The notes under the pieces are model-generated. The model had not been told where the DNA came from, did not search any database, and was given only the letters and a program-made list of their open reading frames with translations. From CAZEHS01 sp964424355 (GTDB lineage: Bacteria > Bacillota > Clostridia > Peptostreptococcales > Acidaminobacteraceae), in the NCBI GenBank assembly GCA_964424355.1, contig CAYRIO010000003.1:1-64000 (forward strand): a stretch of 64,000 bases of DNA. Reading direction: 5' to 3'. Shown here one piece after another: positions 33,762-42,473 of this stretch (positions are counted from its first letter, which is position 1; each line of letters starts with the position of its first letter). Both the position numbers and the translations under genes were made by a program.

Positions 33762-35115
33762 TGTCATTGGACGCCGGATATTCCTGACCAATCTTACCAC
33801 ATTGGGCATTACCCTGATTGTGGTTTTTCTTATGTTCTCTTTTCTGATTCCGCTGTATTTCAGGAAAGCGGCAAAGACGGAGCTCCGGTCAGCCGGCCAG
33901 AATATTGTCAAGGCCCTGGATACCATGCAGACCCTGAAGGACGGAACCGCAACTGACCGGCAGAAGCGGGTCCAGCTTCTCCGAAGTCTGCAGGAGATAA
34001 GGGTTGCAGGTAAGGTCGTCAACGCGAAGATGGCTCTGGTGGATGCACAGGGCAATATCCGATTCACCAATATCAATGATTTGCAGCCTGAATCATTGCA
34101 GAAGGTCCTCAACGAACTGAAGAACGAAAAAAGCGCGTATGTGTACGTGGAAATCCCTTTCAAATCCGCGGAGAACGGGCGCAGCGGGGCGCTTTACCTC
34201 TTCACGAAAACCGATGATGTCAGCGGGGTGAACCGGGGCGTCTTTATGATCCTGGGTGCAAGCCTTGTCCTTGGAGGCGTGGTTGCGTTCGGATTCAGCC
34301 TGCTTCAACAGCGCCGGATCGGCAGGCCTCTGAAAAAATTGGTCCATGCGGTGGAGGCGTTCTCCACGCGGAGCTATACGCCGGTGACGATTGAGAGCCG
34401 TGATGAGATCCAGACTCTGGCAGAGACATTCAATCGGATGGCCTGGAAGCTGAAGCTGGCAGATGAGGCCCAGACCCGATTGCTCCAGGATATTTCCCAT
34501 GAACTGAAAACTCCCCTCATGTCTGTGCAAGGGTATGCGGAGGGCATCAAGGACGGGATCCTGGCAGGGGACGATGCCGAGAAAAGCCTGGATATCATTA
34601 TCGAGGAAAGTCAGCGGCTGAAGCGGCTGGTTGAGGATCTGCTTCTTCTTTCAAAACTTGAAAACCAGGATTCCGCCTACAGCTTCAGGGAATGCTCTGC
34701 CGCCGCAGTCCTCAACCAGGCGGTGGACGCCGTCGGGGGCTATGCCCGGGAACAGCGGATCGAGCTGGAGCTGGTTCAGGAAAAAGACTTCACCGCCATG
34801 ATGGATCAGGACCGCATCATCCAGTGCCTCATCAATATTCTAGGGAATGGTGTCCGCTATGCGGCATCCCGGGTCCGGATCGTGCTCAGCGATGACGGCC
34901 ATGTCGGAACCATCCGCATTGAGGATGATGGCAAGGGCTTTGAAGCGGGAGAGTCCGGGCGCATCTTCGAAAGATTCTACAAAGGAACCCTCGGCGGTGC
35001 GGGCATCGGCCTGACAATTGCTCAGACCATCGCTGAAAGGCACGGCGGGACGATCCGTGCTCAAAATGGTACTTTCGGGGGTGCTGAATTTATCCTGACA
35101 ATTCCTCATAATTAA
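33733..35115 (+). CDS. sensor histidine kinase with HAMP domain
   Basis: A 460-residue membrane kinase. The first membrane helix is about 20-45. An external sensor region (about 48-165) follows, then a second helix near 170-190, HAMP, HisKA with D-I-S-H-E-L-K-T-P, the N box N-I-L-G-N-G, the G1 box D-D-G-K-G-F and the G2-like G-I-G-L-T-I-A-Q. It phosphorylates the response regulator encoded upstream; the 29-bp overlap shows coupled translation. The stimulus cannot be read; the external region has no recognised domain. Confidence 0.95.
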   Translation: MDTKSQSHHNVIGRRIFLTNLTTLGITLIVVFLMFSFLIPLYFRKAAKTELRSAGQNIVKALDTMQTLKDGTATDRQKRVQLLRSLQEIRVAGKVVNAKMALVDAQGNIRFTNINDLQPESLQKVLNELKNEKSAYVYVEIPFKSAENGRSGALYLFTKTDDVSGVNRGVFMILGASLVLGGVVAFGFSLLQQRRIGRPLKKLVHAVEAFSTRSYTPVTIESRDEIQTLAETFNRMAWKLKLADEAQTRLLQDISHELKTPLMSVQGYAEGIKDGILAGDDAEKSLDIIIEESQRLKRLVEDLLLLSKLENQDSAYSFRECSAAAVLNQAVDAVGGYAREQRIELELVQEKDFTAMMDQDRIIQCLINILGNGVRYAASRVRIVLSDDGHVGTIRIEDDGKGFEAGESGRIFERFYKGTLGGAGIGLTIAQTIAERHGGTIRAQNGTFGGAEFILTIPHN

Positions 35116-35117
35116 TC

Positions 35118-35146
35118 TTGAAGTAAGTCCTGCAAATCGGTAAGAT
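35118..35146 (+). promoter_or_regulatory. promoter of the flavodiiron protein gene
   Basis: TTGAAG (35118-35123) and TAAGAT (35141-35146), 17-bp spacing, about 30 bp before the fprA-like ATG. Confidence 0.65.
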
Positions 35147-35176
35147 AGGAATGAATACATTATACAGGAGGAACCT

Positions 35177-36376
35177 ATGGATTGTCGTGTACCCATTATG
35201 AACAACGTTCACTGGATTGGTGTCAATGACCGTGAAACAACTCTATTCGAAAACTTCTGGCCACTGGATAAAGGGGTGGCTTATAACTCATACCTGATCA
35301 ATGATGAGAAAATCGCCCTGGTCGATACGGTGAAATTCAATAAGACGGAGCAGTACCTGGCCAAGATCAAGGAAATCATCGGAGATCGCCAGGTGGATTA
35401 TCTTATCGTCAATCATATGGAACCGGATCATTCAGGCTCCATGCAGGCCGTGATTGCCGCGTATCCGGATGTTCAGATTGTCGGAAACAAGAAAACCTTT
35501 GAATTTATCAACAATTTCTACGGAATCACGAAGAACTGGTATGAAATCAAGGAAGGGGACGAACTGGACCTGGGCTACCACAAGCTCACCTTCTTCATCA
35601 CCCCCATGATTCACTGGCCGGAAACCATGATGACCTACGATAAGACCGATAAACTCCTGTTCTCCATGGATGCGTTCGGCGGCTTCGGCTCCCTGGACGG
35701 CGGTATTTTTGATGATGAAGTGAACATTGAATTCTATGAGGATGAAATCCGACGGTACTATTCCAATATCGTAGCCAGTTATTCCCCCATCGTACAGCGG
35801 GCGCTGAAACGGCTGGCAGATGTGGAAATCAACGTGATTCTCAGCACGCACGGGCCTATCTGGCGCAGCAATCCAGGGGTGATTGTGGATTATTACGACA
35901 AATGGAGCCGGTATGAAGCCGAAGAAGGTGTGGTCATCGTTTACAGCACGATGTACGGAAACACCGCTAAAATGGCGGATTTTGTGGCTCGAGTCGTTTC
36001 TGAGCATGGCGTTAAGAATGTGCGTGTCTATGATGCGTCCAAAACCCATCTGTCTTACATCATCAGTGATATCTGGCGTTACAAAGGAGTGATCTTGGGC
36101 TCCTGTGCCTACAATACCCACCTGTTCCCCGCCATGGAATCCCTGGTCAACAAAATTGAGCACAGCGGCTTGAAGAACCGGTTCCTCAGCGTTTTTGGCT
36201 GTAAGTCCTGGAGCGGTGGGGGCGTGAACAATCTGAATGCGTTTGCGGATCGGGTTAAGTGGGAAAAAATCGGTCCGTCGGTGGAAGCCACCTGTACGCC
36301 GAAGAACTCTGAATTTGAAGGACTTCTGGAAATCGGCCGGATGATGGCAGAGGCAGTGAAGAACAATCCGAAGTAG
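35177..36376 (+). CDS. FprA family A-type flavoprotein (flavodiiron)
   Basis: A 399-residue two-domain enzyme. The metallo-beta-lactamase-like diiron domain (about 1-250) carries H-M-E-P-D-H-S-G (HxExDH) near 78-85 and the downstream His in S-T-H-G-P. The flavodoxin domain (about 252-395) has I-V-Y-S-T-M-Y-G-N-T-A-K for FMN. These enzymes reduce O2 to water and/or NO to N2O and protect anaerobes. CAGGAGG precedes the ATG. A Crp/Fnr-type regulator lies 19 bp downstream, probably in the same operon. Confidence 0.96.
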   Translation: MDCRVPIMNNVHWIGVNDRETTLFENFWPLDKGVAYNSYLINDEKIALVDTVKFNKTEQYLAKIKEIIGDRQVDYLIVNHMEPDHSGSMQAVIAAYPDVQIVGNKKTFEFINNFYGITKNWYEIKEGDELDLGYHKLTFFITPMIHWPETMMTYDKTDKLLFSMDAFGGFGSLDGGIFDDEVNIEFYEDEIRRYYSNIVASYSPIVQRALKRLADVEINVILSTHGPIWRSNPGVIVDYYDKWSRYEAEEGVVIVYSTMYGNTAKMADFVARVVSEHGVKNVRVYDASKTHLSYIISDIWRYKGVILGSCAYNTHLFPAMESLVNKIEHSGLKNRFLSVFGCKSWSGGGVNNLNAFADRVKWEKIGPSVEATCTPKNSEFEGLLEIGRMMAEAVKNNPK

Positions 36377-36395
36377 CATGTAGGGAGGCTGGGGA

Positions 36396-37040
36396 ATGGA
36401 GCGCAGATTTTCATCCCTGCTGGACAAATGTCCGGAAGAGTATAAGAAAAAGATGGTCCAGGTCACTTATCGGGCCGGTGAGGATATCGTGGAGCAGGGG
36501 GGGCGTGTTAAGGCCTTCCATTACATCGTCGAGGGGCTTGTGAAGGTTTTTTACGAAACCCCCGGCGGGAAGAGCCACATTCAGAACCTGCTGGAAAGCG
36601 GTGATATCTTCGGTGAACTGGAAGTCATGCAGGAAAAGTACGGCATCTGTACGGTGAAGGCCATCAAGGATACAACGGTGCTGTCTATTCCGCGGGAAGC
36701 CTACATGGCATGGATCTCCAACGATTGCGAGTTCTCCCTGTTCATCCTGGAAACCATTTGCAACAAGTTTTACCTGAAATCCAAGAAAATGTCGGAGGAT
36801 GCCCTGTATCCCCTGCAATTCCGTTTGATCAATGAAATCCTGCTGCTTACCAAGAAGCAGGAAAAGCTCAGCATCGCCTGGGATAAACCTCTGGTGGCAG
36901 AAGAACTGGCCACATCACTCAGGAGCCTGAACCGGCTGATTCAGGAGTTGAAGGATAAGGGGCTGGTGGATGTGAAAAAGAACATCATCACGGTGCTGAA
37001 TATGAAGGGTTTGGAAATGGAAAAGGAAAAATATCTTTAG
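36396..37040 (+). CDS. Crp/Fnr family transcriptional regulator
   Basis: A 214-residue regulator with a cyclic-nucleotide-binding-like beta-barrel (about 15-125; G-E-D-I-V-E-Q-G-G, L-E-S-G-D-I-F-G-E-L-E), a dimer helix and a C-terminal HTH (about 150-210; L-V-A-E-E-L-A-T-S-L-R-S-L-N-R-L). No Cys cluster of the Fnr type is seen. The canonical cAMP-binding residues are not evident, so the ligand is unknown. Its location 19 bp after the flavodiiron gene suggests control of oxidative or nitrosative defence. A strong terminator follows. Confidence 0.9.
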   Translation: MERRFSSLLDKCPEEYKKKMVQVTYRAGEDIVEQGGRVKAFHYIVEGLVKVFYETPGGKSHIQNLLESGDIFGELEVMQEKYGICTVKAIKDTTVLSIPREAYMAWISNDCEFSLFILETICNKFYLKSKKMSEDALYPLQFRLINEILLLTKKQEKLSIAWDKPLVAEELATSLRSLNRLIQELKDKGLVDVKKNIITVLNMKGLEMEKEKYL

Positions 37041-37068
37041 GGATCTGCCTCGGCAGATCCCTTTTTTT
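37040..37068 (+). terminator. intrinsic terminator
   Basis: A perfect 10-bp stem (37040-37049 with 37052-37061) with a 2-nt minimal loop and seven T. Ends the flavodiiron/Crp operon. Confidence 0.93.
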
Positions 37069-37105
37069 GCGGCGCTTTATCAGGCTACAATTGTGTGTTT
37101 TTACG

Positions 37106-37134
37106 TTGACGCTCCCAAAGGGCAAAGTTATAAT
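37106..37134 (+). promoter_or_regulatory. promoter of the pab-fol operon
   Basis: TTGACG (37106-37111) and TATAAT (37129-37134) separated by exactly 17 bp, about 37 bp before pabA. A near-perfect sigma-A promoter for the ten-gene operon. Confidence 0.9.
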
Positions 37135-37170
37135 GACAACAAGCAAGCCTTGATAGCGAGGAGATTTCAG

Positions 37171-37758
37171 ATGATTCTGATGATCGATAACTTTGATTCA
37201 TTCACATATAACCTTGTACAGTATTTACAAGGCCTGCAGGAGGACGTGGCGGTTTACCGCAATGACGCCATCACCTGTGCCCAGATTGAAACGCTGAATC
37301 CGGACTGCATTGTGATTTCTCCCGGCCCCAAAACGCCGGATGAAGCCGGGGTGAGCCTGGAGGTGATCCGCTGCTTCACGGGCAGGATTCCGATCCTGGG
37401 CGTTTGCCTGGGGCATCAGGCCATCGGGCAGGCTTTCGGCGCGACTGTCATTAAGGCGCTGGAGCCGGTTCACGGGAAGGTGCATGCTATCACCCATGGG
37501 AATGCAGGGGTATTCAGAGGATTGAACAACCCCCTGCGGGTGACCCGATACCACTCCCTGGTACTGGATAAGGAATCCCTGCCGGAATGCCTGGAAATAA
37601 CCGCCTGGACAGATGCCGGAGAAATCATGGGCATACGGCATAAGACCCAGCTGGTGGAAGGGGTTCAGTTTCATCCAGAGGCGATTCTCACGGAGATGGG
37701 CATGGCACTTTTACAGAACTTCTTAGTGGAGGCAAAGCATTGGAAAGAATCGCAGTGA
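37171..37758 (+). CDS. pabA: aminodeoxychorismate synthase component II (glutaminase)
   Basis: A 195-residue class I glutamine amidotransferase with catalytic Cys in G-V-C-L-G-H-Q (about 78-84) and His/Glu in F-H-P-E near the C-terminus. It supplies ammonia from glutamine to PabB for 4-amino-4-deoxychorismate. On its own it could equally serve anthranilate synthase, but its place ahead of pabB and the folate genes decides the call. GAGGAG precedes the ATG at 37171. Its end overlaps pabB by 19 bp. Confidence 0.93.
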   Translation: MILMIDNFDSFTYNLVQYLQGLQEDVAVYRNDAITCAQIETLNPDCIVISPGPKTPDEAGVSLEVIRCFTGRIPILGVCLGHQAIGQAFGATVIKALEPVHGKVHAITHGNAGVFRGLNNPLRVTRYHSLVLDKESLPECLEITAWTDAGEIMGIRHKTQLVEGVQFHPEAILTEMGMALLQNFLVEAKHWKESQ

Positions 37759-39131
37759 TTCCAAAAACCTATCCCGTCAATGTGGATCTGAACCCCTACG
37801 AGATTCTCTGCTGCCTTGAGGGTGAGCCCCACCCGGTCCTGTTGGAAAGCGGCGTAGATGCAGGGGGCCTGGGGCGCTATTCAATCATCTCTGCCGATCC
37901 TCACCTGTGCTTTCAAAGCCATGGGGAAGGATACAGCCTGAAACGCCGGGGCGAATCAGAACACTGCATGGGGGAGCCTTTCCAGGGTTTGGAAGCCCTG
38001 CTGAAGCGCTATGAATCCAGTCACCGGGGCCCGCTGCCCTTTTATGGCGGCGCCATCGGGGCCTTCTCCTATGACTTGAAGGACCGTCTGGAACGCTTGC
38101 CCGACACTGCTGACCGGGATATTCCTTTTCCTGAAATCTGGTTGGGCTTTTATCACTGGGCACTGATCGTAGATCATCAGTTGGGCCGTCTTTCCATGGT
38201 GATCTCAGAATGGGAACCGGAGCCGGAGCACTGCTATGAGAGGGTCATGGACCTGCTTCGCAAAAAAGGGCCGGAGGCTGCCATGCGCAAGCTGCCGCCC
38301 CGGATCGTGCCACCGGTATTTGAGACGAATATGACCAAGGATTCCTATTTGAACGCGATTGAGCGGGTCCGGGACTATATCTGCAGGGGTGACATTTATC
38401 AGGCTAACTATACACAGCGGTTTCACTGCAATATAGAAGGAGGTGCCCAAACCCTATATGGAAAGATGCGCCAGGTGAATCCAGCCCCCTTTGCCGCCTA
38501 TCTCGATATCGGCGAATTTCAGGTGGTTTCCGCTTCACCGGAACGGTTCATCCAGGTCAAGGACCGGATCATTGAGACCCGGCCCATCAAAGGCACCCGC
38601 CCCCGGGGCAAAACACCGGAAGAAGACGCTGCGAACAGCAGGGAATTGATGGCAAGTGAAAAGGATCAGGCCGAGCTGCTGATGATCGTGGATCTTGAAC
38701 GCAATGATCTGAGCCGCTTGGCAAAGACCGGAACCGTTGAAGTCACGGAGCTGTTCAAACTGGAAACCTATGCCACGGTCTTTCACCTGGTAGCGACGGT
38801 GAAGGCTCACCTGAAAGATGGGGTGAGCACGGTGGATTGTCTGAGAGCCACCTTTCCCGGCGGCTCCATCACCGGAGCGCCTAAAATCAGGGCCATGGAG
38901 ATCATTGATGAGTTGGAACCCACTGCCCGGAATATTTATACAGGGTCCATCGGCTATATCGGATACAATGGGGATCTTGATCTGAACATTGTAATCCGCA
39001 CGGTGCTCTGTCAGGGGGAGAATGCCTGGTTCCAAGTGGGGGGCGGCATTGTATGGGATTCGGATCCTCAGATGGAATATGAGGAGTGTCTGCATAAGGC
39101 AAAGGGGCAGATTGCGGCACTGAGCATGTAG
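37740..39131 (+). CDS. pabB: aminodeoxychorismate synthase component I
   Basis: A 463-residue chorismate-using enzyme. The C-terminal chorismate-binding domain has the P-I-K-G-T-R-P-R-G strip (about 281-289). The Lys here is typical of PabB, while anthranilate synthases have P-I-A-G-T, so pABA synthesis is favoured over tryptophan. Further signatures are D-L-E-R-N-D-L and F-P-G-G-S-I-T-G-A-P-K. It aminates chorismate with ammonia from PabA. Start is TTG at 37740, with GGAGG upstream inside pabA. Confidence 0.95.
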   Translation: MERIAVIPKTYPVNVDLNPYEILCCLEGEPHPVLLESGVDAGGLGRYSIISADPHLCFQSHGEGYSLKRRGESEHCMGEPFQGLEALLKRYESSHRGPLPFYGGAIGAFSYDLKDRLERLPDTADRDIPFPEIWLGFYHWALIVDHQLGRLSMVISEWEPEPEHCYERVMDLLRKKGPEAAMRKLPPRIVPPVFETNMTKDSYLNAIERVRDYICRGDIYQANYTQRFHCNIEGGAQTLYGKMRQVNPAPFAAYLDIGEFQVVSASPERFIQVKDRIIETRPIKGTRPRGKTPEEDAANSRELMASEKDQAELLMIVDLERNDLSRLAKTGTVEVTELFKLETYATVFHLVATVKAHLKDGVSTVDCLRATFPGGSITGAPKIRAMEIIDELEPTARNIYTGSIGYIGYNGDLDLNIVIRTVLCQGENAWFQVGGGIVWDSDPQMEYEECLHKAKGQIAALSM

Positions 39132-39152
39132 GGGCTTCTGGAGGACACTGAA

Positions 39153-39959
39153 GTGAAAATATTCGCCGTCAACGGGAACTGGATAGAAGACGCAGAGCAC
39201 ATGGGCCAGACCGATGCTTTTCAGTTCGGTGCCGGAATATTTGAAACCATCCGGATCCAAGGGAATCAGCCACTGCTCTGGGACGCTCACATGGAGCGGC
39301 TCGTTGCCAGCGCGGCGGCATTGGGACTGTCCGGCGGACTGGATCGGGAACAACTGGCACAGTGGGTGTCGAAGCTGCTCCAGGAAAGTGCCCCCCAATC
39401 CTGTGCCCTGAAAATCGCTTGGGTTTCAAACGCTGCCAGCGGGAAGGCCCTGTTCTATCTCCGCCCCCTGGGTTATACGGCGGCCCAGCGAACTCAAGGG
39501 TTGAAGGCAAGTCTGGGTGAAATCCGCCGGAATCCCTATAGCCGGGTGACTGCCCACAAGACCCTGAACTATCTGGATAACCTGTTGGAGCGCCGGGCGG
39601 TGCGGACTGCCGGCTACGATGAGGCGATTTTGCTCAATGTATGGGGTGAGGTAGCGGAGGGGACCGCGACAAATGTTTTCATCCAAAGGGAAGGTGTCCT
39701 CGTCACACCGCCGACCGGGGCCGGCATTCTGCCGGGAGTTCAGCGCAAAGCGATCATCACGGTGTGCCAGCAGCATGAAATTCCGATTTTTGAGGAAACA
39801 ATTACATTAGAAATGTTGAATCAGGCAGAAGGAATTTACCTGTCAAATGCTCTGATGGGATTCATGCCGGTTTCAAATTTCATAGGGAACTGTTATGATA
39901 AGGATGACTCCCTGGTAAGCCGGATTAACCGGCTCACCGGGATTGCTGATGAAAACTGA
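39153..39959 (+). CDS. pabC: aminodeoxychorismate lyase (class IV PLP enzyme)
   Basis: A 268-residue fold-type IV PLP protein. It shows the family order: an early F-G-A-G-I-F-E-T-I-R strand, the PLP-binding Lys in T-A-H-K-T-L-N-Y-L, E-A-I-L-L-N...E-G-T-A-T-N, and P-T-G-A-G-I-L-P-G-V-Q-R. The lyase converts aminodeoxychorismate to p-aminobenzoate and pyruvate. The same fold also makes D-amino-acid and branched-chain aminotransferases, but operon position supports PabC. Start is GTG at 39153 with GGAGG upstream. Confidence 0.92.
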   Translation: MKIFAVNGNWIEDAEHMGQTDAFQFGAGIFETIRIQGNQPLLWDAHMERLVASAAALGLSGGLDREQLAQWVSKLLQESAPQSCALKIAWVSNAASGKALFYLRPLGYTAAQRTQGLKASLGEIRRNPYSRVTAHKTLNYLDNLLERRAVRTAGYDEAILLNVWGEVAEGTATNVFIQREGVLVTPPTGAGILPGVQRKAIITVCQQHEIPIFEETITLEMLNQAEGIYLSNALMGFMPVSNFIGNCYDKDDSLVSRINRLTGIADEN

Positions 39960-39980
39960 TCTGATGAGGAGGCTCATTTT

Positions 39981-40694
39981 ATGCAAATAGCCGAGGAACT
40001 GAAAGCTGTCATCAATACCTTCACCGATGATGAATCCGTCATATCCATCTCCCTGATCGGAGCCGCTGCCGATGAAGTTCCCCTGATCCTCGAACGTCTC
40101 AACGATCTGGACCTGCTGGTGGTTCGGAAAACGGACGAACCCTTCGCCCGTGAAGTCCGGGATTATGATGGCCTGCCTTTAGATATCTCCTATGTGTCCC
40201 TTGCGGACCTGGAGCGGATTTCTCAAAAGGATAATCACCAATGGGTGCGAATCCTGGCAAAATCCAAGAACATTTATAAACGCACGGCGGAAGCCACCCC
40301 GTTTTTTCAGCGGGCCCGGGATATCTATTTCGATGGTCCTGATGCATTGACCGTTGAGGATATCAATTATTGCCGTTTTGTGCTGACGCATATTTTTGAT
40401 GATCTGATGGCGCGGTCTGAAAATGAAATGGAAGCGGAATTCCTGTGTGGGTTGTTTACGCTGGAAGCCCTGCGGACTTATTTCAAAATCAACAACGCAT
40501 GGGTCCCCCGGGACAAGAAACTGCTTAAGGCCCTGTTCCAAACGGATCTGATCCTTTACGAACTGATGAAATGCACGTTGAAAGAGAAAAAACTGCGTAA
40601 AAAAATCAATTCCTGCAGAGATATCCTCCACTATATCCTTAAGCCACACGGAGGCCCCCTGGAACGGTGGGAACGCGGGAAATACCCCCTTTAA
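39981..40694 (+). CDS. nucleotidyltransferase-fold protein of unknown role in the folate operon
   Basis: A 237-residue protein. The N-terminal part looks like a minimal pol-beta-type nucleotidyltransferase: S-L-I-G-A-A-A-D, then N-D-L-D-L-L-V-V (D-x-D) near 41-48 and P-L-D-I-S-Y-V near 68-74 as a third acidic position. The C-terminal half is helical (E-A-E-F-L-C-G-L-F-T-L-E-A-L-R). It sits 21 bp after pabC and 15 bp before folE, so it is co-expressed with folate genes. It has no known folate step; resemblance to aminoglycoside-type NTases is only in the fold. Confidence 0.6.
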   Translation: MQIAEELKAVINTFTDDESVISISLIGAAADEVPLILERLNDLDLLVVRKTDEPFAREVRDYDGLPLDISYVSLADLERISQKDNHQWVRILAKSKNIYKRTAEATPFFQRARDIYFDGPDALTVEDINYCRFVLTHIFDDLMARSENEMEAEFLCGLFTLEALRTYFKINNAWVPRDKKLLKALFQTDLILYELMKCTLKEKKLRKKINSCRDILHYILKPHGGPLERWERGKYPL

Positions 40695-40709
40695 CGAAGG
40701 AGAACTACC

Positions 40710-41276
40710 ATGGATAAAGAACGAATCCAGAATGCGGTCAGAGAAATCCTGTTTGCCATTGGAGAAAACCCGGACCGAGAAGGCTTGAAGGATACACCCA
40801 AGCGGATTGCAAAGATGTATGAGGAAATATTTTCAGGCTTGCATGAGGATCCCAAGGATCATCTGCAGATCTTTTTTGAAGAGGAAGAGCACCGGGAGCT
40901 GGTCCTGGTGAAGGATATCCCCTTCTATTCCATGTGTGAGCACCATCTGGTACCTTTCTTCGGTCATGCCCACGTGGGCTACCTGCCCAAGGAAGGCCGT
41001 CTGACCGGGCTGAGCAAGCTGGCCCGGGTTGTGGAGACAGTGGCCCGCAGACCTCAGCTTCAGGAACGGCTGACCACTTGCATTGCCGACAGTCTGATGG
41101 AAACACTGGATCCGTACGGCGTCATCGTCGTCATCGAGGCAGAGCATATGTGCATGACCATGCGGGGCGTGAAGAAGGCCGGCAGCAAGACCATCACCTC
41201 AGCGGTGCGCGGGCGTTTTGAGAAGGACGAGAAATCACGGTCCGAAGCAATGATGCTGATCCAGTTCGGCAGATAG
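40710..41276 (+). CDS. folE: GTP cyclohydrolase I
   Basis: A 188-residue homodecameric zinc enzyme forming 7,8-dihydroneopterin triphosphate from GTP. Visible: E-N-P-D-R-E-G-L-K-D-T-P-K-R near 18-31, zinc ligands in M-C-E-H-H-L-V-P-F near 75-83 and M-C-M-T-M-R-G-V near 145-152, and L-S-K-L-A-R. Type I (not FolE2). GAAGGAG precedes the ATG. folP starts 1 bp after the stop. Confidence 0.97.
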   Translation: MDKERIQNAVREILFAIGENPDREGLKDTPKRIAKMYEEIFSGLHEDPKDHLQIFFEEEEHRELVLVKDIPFYSMCEHHLVPFFGHAHVGYLPKEGRLTGLSKLARVVETVARRPQLQERLTTCIADSLMETLDPYGVIVVIEAEHMCMTMRGVKKAGSKTITSAVRGRFEKDEKSRSEAMMLIQFGR

Positions 41277-41277
41277 G

Positions 41278-42126
41278 ATGGATATGAAGATGTTAAAAAT
41301 AAATGAGTCGGTCTGGGAGCTTGGAAAGCGGACCTATATCATGGGAATCCTCAACGTGACACCGGATTCTTTTTCCGATGGAGGCCGGTTCACCCAAGTG
41401 GACCATGCGGTTGAGCATGGCTTTGAGCTGATCGGTCAGGGTGCCGATATCATTGATATCGGCGGGGAATCCACCCGGCCGGGGTCACAGGAAGTCGGGG
41501 AAGAGGAAGAACTGGCCCGGATTCTGCCGGTGGTACAGAAACTCCACGGCCTGACGTCTGTGCCGGTATCGGTGGATACGTACAAGGCCCGGGTAGCCGA
41601 GCGCTGTCTGGAAGCCGGAGCGGGACTTATCAACGATATCTGGGGGCTCCAGCGTGAACCGGAGATTGCCCGGGTAGCCGCTCATTTCGGAGCCCCGGTG
41701 GTCGTCATGCACAATCAGCAGGGAACGGATTATTCCCAAGATATCATGGCCGCCATGATCGCATTTTTTGAAAAGTCCCTGGAGATCGCCTTCAAGGCAG
41801 GGCTCACTCAAGATAAAATCGTTCTGGATCCCGGCATCGGCTTCGGTAAAACCGTAGAGCAGAATATTGCGGTCATGGGCCGCCTGTCAGAACTGAAGGT
41901 ATTGGGATACCCCATTCTCCTGGGAACCTCCCGTAAATCGACCATCGGCCGAATTCTGGATCTTCCCCCGGAGCAGCGGGTGGAGGGGACCGTGGCGACC
42001 ACCGTATTGGGAATTCAGCAAGGGGTGGACATCGTTCGGGTGCATGATGTGATGCAGAACAAACGGGCTGCCCTGGTAGCCGATGCCATTGTCAGGGGGT
42101 ACACACCATGGACAGCATCCGTTTAA
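41278..42126 (+). CDS. folP: dihydropteroate synthase
   Basis: A 282-residue TIM-barrel enzyme joining pABA to hydroxymethyl-dihydropterin diphosphate. Signatures: M-G-I-L-N-V-T-P-D-S-F-S-D-G-G near 22-36, D-I-G-G-E-S-T-R-P-G, V-S-V-D-T-Y-K, I-N-D-I-W-G, D-P-G-I-G-F-G-K, and G-T-S-R-K-S. This is the sulfonamide target. Three in-frame ATG codons lie at the start (41278, 41284, 41290); the second has GGATGGAT upstream. folB overlaps its end by 19 bp. Confidence 0.97.
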   Translation: MDMKMLKINESVWELGKRTYIMGILNVTPDSFSDGGRFTQVDHAVEHGFELIGQGADIIDIGGESTRPGSQEVGEEEELARILPVVQKLHGLTSVPVSVDTYKARVAERCLEAGAGLINDIWGLQREPEIARVAAHFGAPVVVMHNQQGTDYSQDIMAAMIAFFEKSLEIAFKAGLTQDKIVLDPGIGFGKTVEQNIAVMGRLSELKVLGYPILLGTSRKSTIGRILDLPPEQRVEGTVATTVLGIQQGVDIVRVHDVMQNKRAALVADAIVRGYTPWTASV

Positions 42127-42473
42127 AGAACATGCAGTTTTTTGGCCGCCACGGCTTGTTTGAAGCGGAAGCCGTCCTGGGCCAGCGCTTTGAAGTAGAC
42201 CTGGAGGTGTTGCTGGATCTGGGTCCGGCCGGTCGATCAGACCGGATGGAGGATTCTGTCCACTACGGTGAGCTTTACGAGACAGTCAGACGGATTGTTG
42301 TGGATGAACGATTCAACCTGCTTGAAGCCCTGAGCCACCAGATAGCCGATGCCGTCCTGCGTCAGGATGAGCGGATTGCGGAGGTGGTGGTTACCGTCAG
42401 AAAGCCGGGGGTTCCCATTCCCGGCATCCTTGACTGTGCGGAGGTCATGATTCGGAGAGACCGCCATGCATGA
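42108..42473 (+). CDS. folB: dihydroneopterin aldolase
   Basis: A 121-residue enzyme cleaving 7,8-dihydroneopterin to 6-hydroxymethyl-dihydropterin and glycolaldehyde. Family marks: I-R-L-K-N-M-Q-F-F-G-R-H-G-L-F-E-A-E near 4-21 (with the G-x-H-G-x-x-x-x-E strip), G-Q-R-F-E-V-D, D-S-V-H-Y-G-E-L-Y near 45-53, and F-N-L-L-E-A-L-S near 69-76. It overlaps folP and folK, so translation is coupled across the three. Confidence 0.95.
   Translation: MDSIRLKNMQFFGRHGLFEAEAVLGQRFEVDLEVLLDLGPAGRSDRMEDSVHYGELYETVRRIVVDERFNLLEALSHQIADAVLRQDERIAEVVVTVRKPGVPIPGILDCAEVMIRRDRHA

Noticed and set aside
35432..36466. 344-residue antisense frame over the flavodiiron gene
   Set aside because: The sense strand carries intact diiron and flavodoxin motifs; no independent signals for the antisense frame.
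37171..39131. Anthranilate synthase (trpG-trpE) instead of pabA-pabB
   Set aside because: The P-I-K-G-T motif and the surrounding pabC and fol genes favour aminodeoxychorismate synthase.
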